A stretch of DNA of 8,560 nucleotides, from assembly GCA_023257955.1 (NCBI GenBank), contig JALRAY010000044.1:1-8560 (forward strand), given 5' to 3'. The stretch comes from Amoebophilaceae bacterium. GTDB taxonomy: Bacteria; Bacteroidota; Bacteroidia; Cytophagales; Amoebophilaceae. Each line of letters starts with the position of its first letter. The stretch's first letter is position 1. The notes beneath the pieces are model-generated. The model did not search any database, was not told where the DNA came from, and saw only the letters and a list, made by a program, of their open reading frames with translations. A program made the position numbers and the translations under genes. Shown here one piece after another: positions 6,672 through 8,560 of this stretch.

Positions 6672-7142
6672 TTAATGGTTACAGCAACAGGTACAGGTAT
6701 GTGTTTGATGCATATTATTTCCTTTCTCTTGGAAAAAGTCCGGGAAGAAAAACGTTATCTCTGTTTGCGCAGCTTCATCAGCATCAGATCCGTGGATGGC
6801 GTTGGCATCGATAGACTTACCAAAAAGTTGACGAATGGTGCCTGGTGCTGCCTCTTGAGGATTAGTGGCGCCAATAAGTTTTCTAAAGGAAGGTACGGCA
6901 TCTACAGCTTCTAACACGAGGACGATAACTGGTCCAGACATCATATATGCGAGTAGTTCGGGGAAGAAGGGTCGATCTTTATGCATAGCATAAAAGGTTG
7001 TAATGTCTTCCGAACTTAAGGTTGTCATTTTGAGTGCACGGATGCTAAAGTTATTTTCTTCAATTTGTTTGATAACGGCTCCGGCTTTTTGTTGAGCTAC
7101 TATTTCAGGTTTGATAATAGCGAATGTGAAACTTGTGTTCAT
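6672..7142 (-). CDS. ndk: Nucleoside diphosphate kinase with Cys/His-rich tail
   Basis: This enzyme transfers the gamma-phosphate of ATP to nucleoside diphosphates through a phosphohistidine, balancing the NTP and dNTP pools. From ATG 7142 it has 156 residues. Conserved positions are Lys11 (IIKPE), Tyr51, Phe59, Arg87 (FRKLIGATNP), Thr93, Arg104 (GTIRQ), Asn114 and catalytic His117 in NAIHGSDAD. I chose 7142 because MNTSFTFAIIKPE matches the usual family start. A TTG at 7196, 2 nt after the pheS stop, would add 18 unrelated residues. The family normally ends near 140 residues, close to FFFPDF. Here 19 further residues end in MHQTHTCTCCCNH, with four Cys and three His, a possible metal-binding tail or random read-through. 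It lies 56 nt after pheS. Confidence 0.93.
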   Translation of the reverse strand: MNTSFTFAIIKPEIVAQQKAGAVIKQIEENNFSIRALKMTTLSSEDITTFYAMHKDRPFFPELLAYMMSGPVIVLVLEAVDAVPSFRKLIGATNPQEAAPGTIRQLFGKSIDANAIHGSDADEAAQTEITFFFPDFFQEKGNNMHQTHTCTCCCNH

Positions 7143-7198
7143 GATATTATGTAATGGATGATTTATAGGTTGTGTTGAAATTTTAACTGGAGACAAAA

Positions 7199-8224
7199 TT
7201 AGTGATAAGCTTTGAATTGTTTCAAAAACCGCACATCATTTTCCGTAAATAGTCGTAGGTCATTGATTTGATGCAATAGCATAGCCAAGCGTTCCAGCCC
7301 TATGCCAAAGGCATAGCCTGTATAGCGATCGGTATCAATGCCACAATTTTGTAATACTTGAGGGTCTATCATGCCTCCTCCGCCAATCTCTAACCATTGG
7401 CTATGCTTGCAGATGTTGCAGCCTGTGCCTGCGCAAACGGTACAGGTGATATCAATTTCGGTGCTAGGTTCTGTGAAAGGGAAGTAAGAAGGTCGCAAGC
7501 GTACTTGAACTTGGGTGCCAAATAGGCTTTGGATGAAGTAAGCTAATACTTGTTTGAGGTCTGCAAAACTGACTCCTTCATTGATATAAAATCCCTCTAC
7601 TTGATGAAACATGCAATGTGAGCGCGCTGATATGGTTTCATTGCGATAGGTTCTTCCTAGGGATAAAGTCCGGATAGGTAAGGCTTGGCTTTCTGCTACA
7701 TGGATTTGTACGGAAGAGGTATGCGTTCTTAAGAGGAAATCAGGCGACTTGGTGATAAAAAACGTGTCCTGCATGTCTCTAGCAGGATGATTGGGTTCAA
7801 AATTGAGGGCGCCAAAGTTATGCCAGTCGTCTACTATCTCATCGCCTTCTACCATGCAAAAGCCTATTTTCTCAAAGAGCTCCAGAATTTTATGTTTCAA
7901 TAAGCTCAGCGGGTGCCTAGATCCCAATGTATCAACAGGAGGTGGTAGGGTATAATCTTCTTGCGGCGTTGTTTTGGCATTGGATTTTGCTGATAATGAT
8001 TGTTTATAACGATTATATTGCGCTTGTATATATTGCTTGAGTTCATTCAATTGGGAACCTATATGCCGTTTTTCAACTTCCTCCAGTTCATTGAATGCGG
8101 AAGATAGTTGTTTAAATGCGCCTTTTTTACTCATAAACTGCAACCGAAAGCTTTCTAAGTCAGCAAGACTCTGCGGTTGTGATTGTGCTACCTCTGCGTG
8201 CAGCAGGTTGATTTTTTCTAACAT
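7199..8224 (-). CDS. pheS: Phenylalanine--tRNA ligase alpha subunit
   Basis: This is the catalytic subunit of the (alpha-beta)2 class II enzyme that charges tRNA-Phe. The 341 residues begin with a helical, probably coiled-coil, tRNA-binding arm (about 1-85). The core follows with DDWHNFGALNFEPNHPARD (132-150), RTHTSS (166-171), motif 2 at GRTYRNETISARSH (190-203) with FHQVEG, the phenylalanine-pocket stretch RPSYFPFTEPSTEID and motif 3 GIGLERLAM (307-315). Four cysteines in CX2CX4CX2C (261-272) suggest the metal-binding insert found in Bacteroidota and some other phyla. Length and ATG 8224 are normal. pheT is not adjacent, so the two subunits are encoded apart. The upstream Rpn-family gene ends 12 nt before the start, and ndk follows on the same strand. 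Confidence 0.97.
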   Translation of the reverse strand: MLEKINLLHAEVAQSQPQSLADLESFRLQFMSKKGAFKQLSSAFNELEEVEKRHIGSQLNELKQYIQAQYNRYKQSLSAKSNAKTTPQEDYTLPPPVDTLGSRHPLSLLKHKILELFEKIGFCMVEGDEIVDDWHNFGALNFEPNHPARDMQDTFFITKSPDFLLRTHTSSVQIHVAESQALPIRTLSLGRTYRNETISARSHCMFHQVEGFYINEGVSFADLKQVLAYFIQSLFGTQVQVRLRPSYFPFTEPSTEIDITCTVCAGTGCNICKHSQWLEIGGGGMIDPQVLQNCGIDTDRYTGYAFGIGLERLAMLLHQINDLRLFTENDVRFLKQFKAYH

Positions 8225-8236
8225 ATTATCGTGCTG

Positions 8237-8560
8237 CTAATGGGGGGGGTAGATTATTTGAGCTTGCAATTGCCGTATTTCTTCGGCAGATAACCCCGTT
8301 AGCGTTTGGATTACGGGTATCTCAAAATTCTTTTGTAACATGTTTTTAGCGATCTCGATCTTGCTTTTTAGTGCGCCTGCTGCCATGCCTTCTGCTTTAC
8401 CTACCTCTATTCCTTCTGCTTTTCCTTCTGCTTTTCCTTCTGCTTTTCCCTCTGCTTTACCTACGGCTATACCTTCTGCTTTACCTTCTGCTTTCCCCCT
8501 TCTTTCTGCACAGGCTAGGTTACTATGCAACGTATCTTGCTCTTTGCGATATAGATCATA
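8237..8560 (-). CDS. Rpn-family transposase/nuclease, C-terminal part (5' end outside window)
   Basis: The frame is open to the window edge (reading YDLYRKEQDTLHSN into the visible part), so only the C-terminus is seen and the TTG at 8530 is not the true start. After a short basic linker come ten tetrapeptides, mostly KAEG, then a helical tail with IEIAKNMLQKNFEIPVIQ and LTGLSAEEIRQLQ. The KAEG-type repeats followed by an IAK.ML...I..LTGLS.EEI tail are typical of Rpn (PD-(D/E)XK) recombination-promoting nuclease/putative transposase proteins, common in host-associated Bacteroidota. The nuclease domain itself is not visible, so activity cannot be judged. It stops 12 nt before pheS and could share or supply that operon's promoter. 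A run of eight G (plus strand) lies in its last codons. Confidence 0.7.
   Translation of the reverse strand, partial: YDLYRKEQDTLHSNLACAERRGKAEGKAEGIAVGKAEGKAEGKAEGKAEGIEVGKAEGMAAGALKSKIEIAKNMLQKNFEIPVIQTLTGLSAEEIRQLQAQIIYPPH
8242..8249. repeat. G8/C8 homopolymer at the end of the Rpn-family gene
   Basis: Eight G on the plus strand encode the PPH end of the minus-strand Rpn protein, just before its stop and 17 nt upstream of the pheS ATG. Slippage would alter only the last residues and stop of the Rpn protein, possibly changing read-through towards pheS. Confidence 0.85.
8375..8494 (-). repeat. Ten 12-bp tandem repeats encoding KAEG-like units
   Basis: On the minus strand the repeat unit is AAAGCAGAAGGA or a close variant. 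The ten units read KAEG twice, IAVG, KAEG four times, IEVG, KAEG, MAAG. Each is one codon quartet, so gain or loss of units keeps the frame. The four central KAEG units are nearly identical in DNA, which suggests recent expansion by slippage or unequal recombination. The peptide is likely a helical, charged linker. Confidence 0.95.

Noticed and set aside
6648..6914. Plus-strand 88-codon open frame opposite ndk
   Set aside because: It lies wholly antisense to a conserved ndk and its 3' spacer, and shows no recognisable protein features.
7143..7196. Longer Ndk starting from TTG 7196
   Set aside because: The extra 18 residues have no family similarity, while ATG 7142 gives the normal Ndk N-terminus.
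8375..8494. Short regular repeats as a CRISPR array or minisatellite in non-coding DNA
   Set aside because: The 12-bp units are contiguous without spacers and keep a coding frame giving KAEG-like peptides.

Overview
The window looks like a piece of chromosome from a host-associated member of the Bacteroidota. An Amoebophilus/Cardinium-like lineage (Amoebophilaceae) is my best guess. The pointers are a PheS with the CX2CX4CX2C insert seen in this phylum, a GpsA with the extended segment I associate with Cytophagales-type homologues, a TAnnTTTG-type promoter element, few Shine-Dalgarno sequences, moderately AT-rich DNA, and two Rpn (PD-(D/E)XK) transposase-related loci, one decayed and one carrying KAEG tandem repeats. 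The lineage is an inference; no 16S or other marker is present.

Plus strand, 1-5803. A short leader with a plausible promoter precedes trxA (thioredoxin). Directly behind trxA lies a frameshifted Rpn remnant (about 540-939), then a 78-bp inverted-repeat element (976-1053) that looks like an internally deleted IS or MITE. The element abuts the 5' end of a PlsB/PlsC-family acyltransferase gene, which overlaps gpsA by 26 nt. GpsA makes sn-glycerol 3-phosphate and the acyltransferase probably acylates it, so the pair would form the entry to phospholipid synthesis. After a 182-bp gap comes lepA (elongation factor 4), which stands alone.

Minus strand, 8560-5880 (read right to left). The 3' part of an intact-looking Rpn-family gene with ten KAEG-like tetrapeptide repeats is followed 12 nt later by pheS, then ndk and lptB, with gaps of about 60 nt or less that fit one transcript. 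lepA and lptB converge across a 76-bp spacer.

I found no RNA genes, CRISPR array or complete insertion sequence, and no clear new multi-gene system. The points most worth checking are the 78-bp IR element at the acyltransferase start, an 11-C homopolymer inside that reading frame, the reconstructed Rpn pseudogene, the Cys/His-rich tail of Ndk, and the repeat-rich Rpn gene just upstream of pheS.
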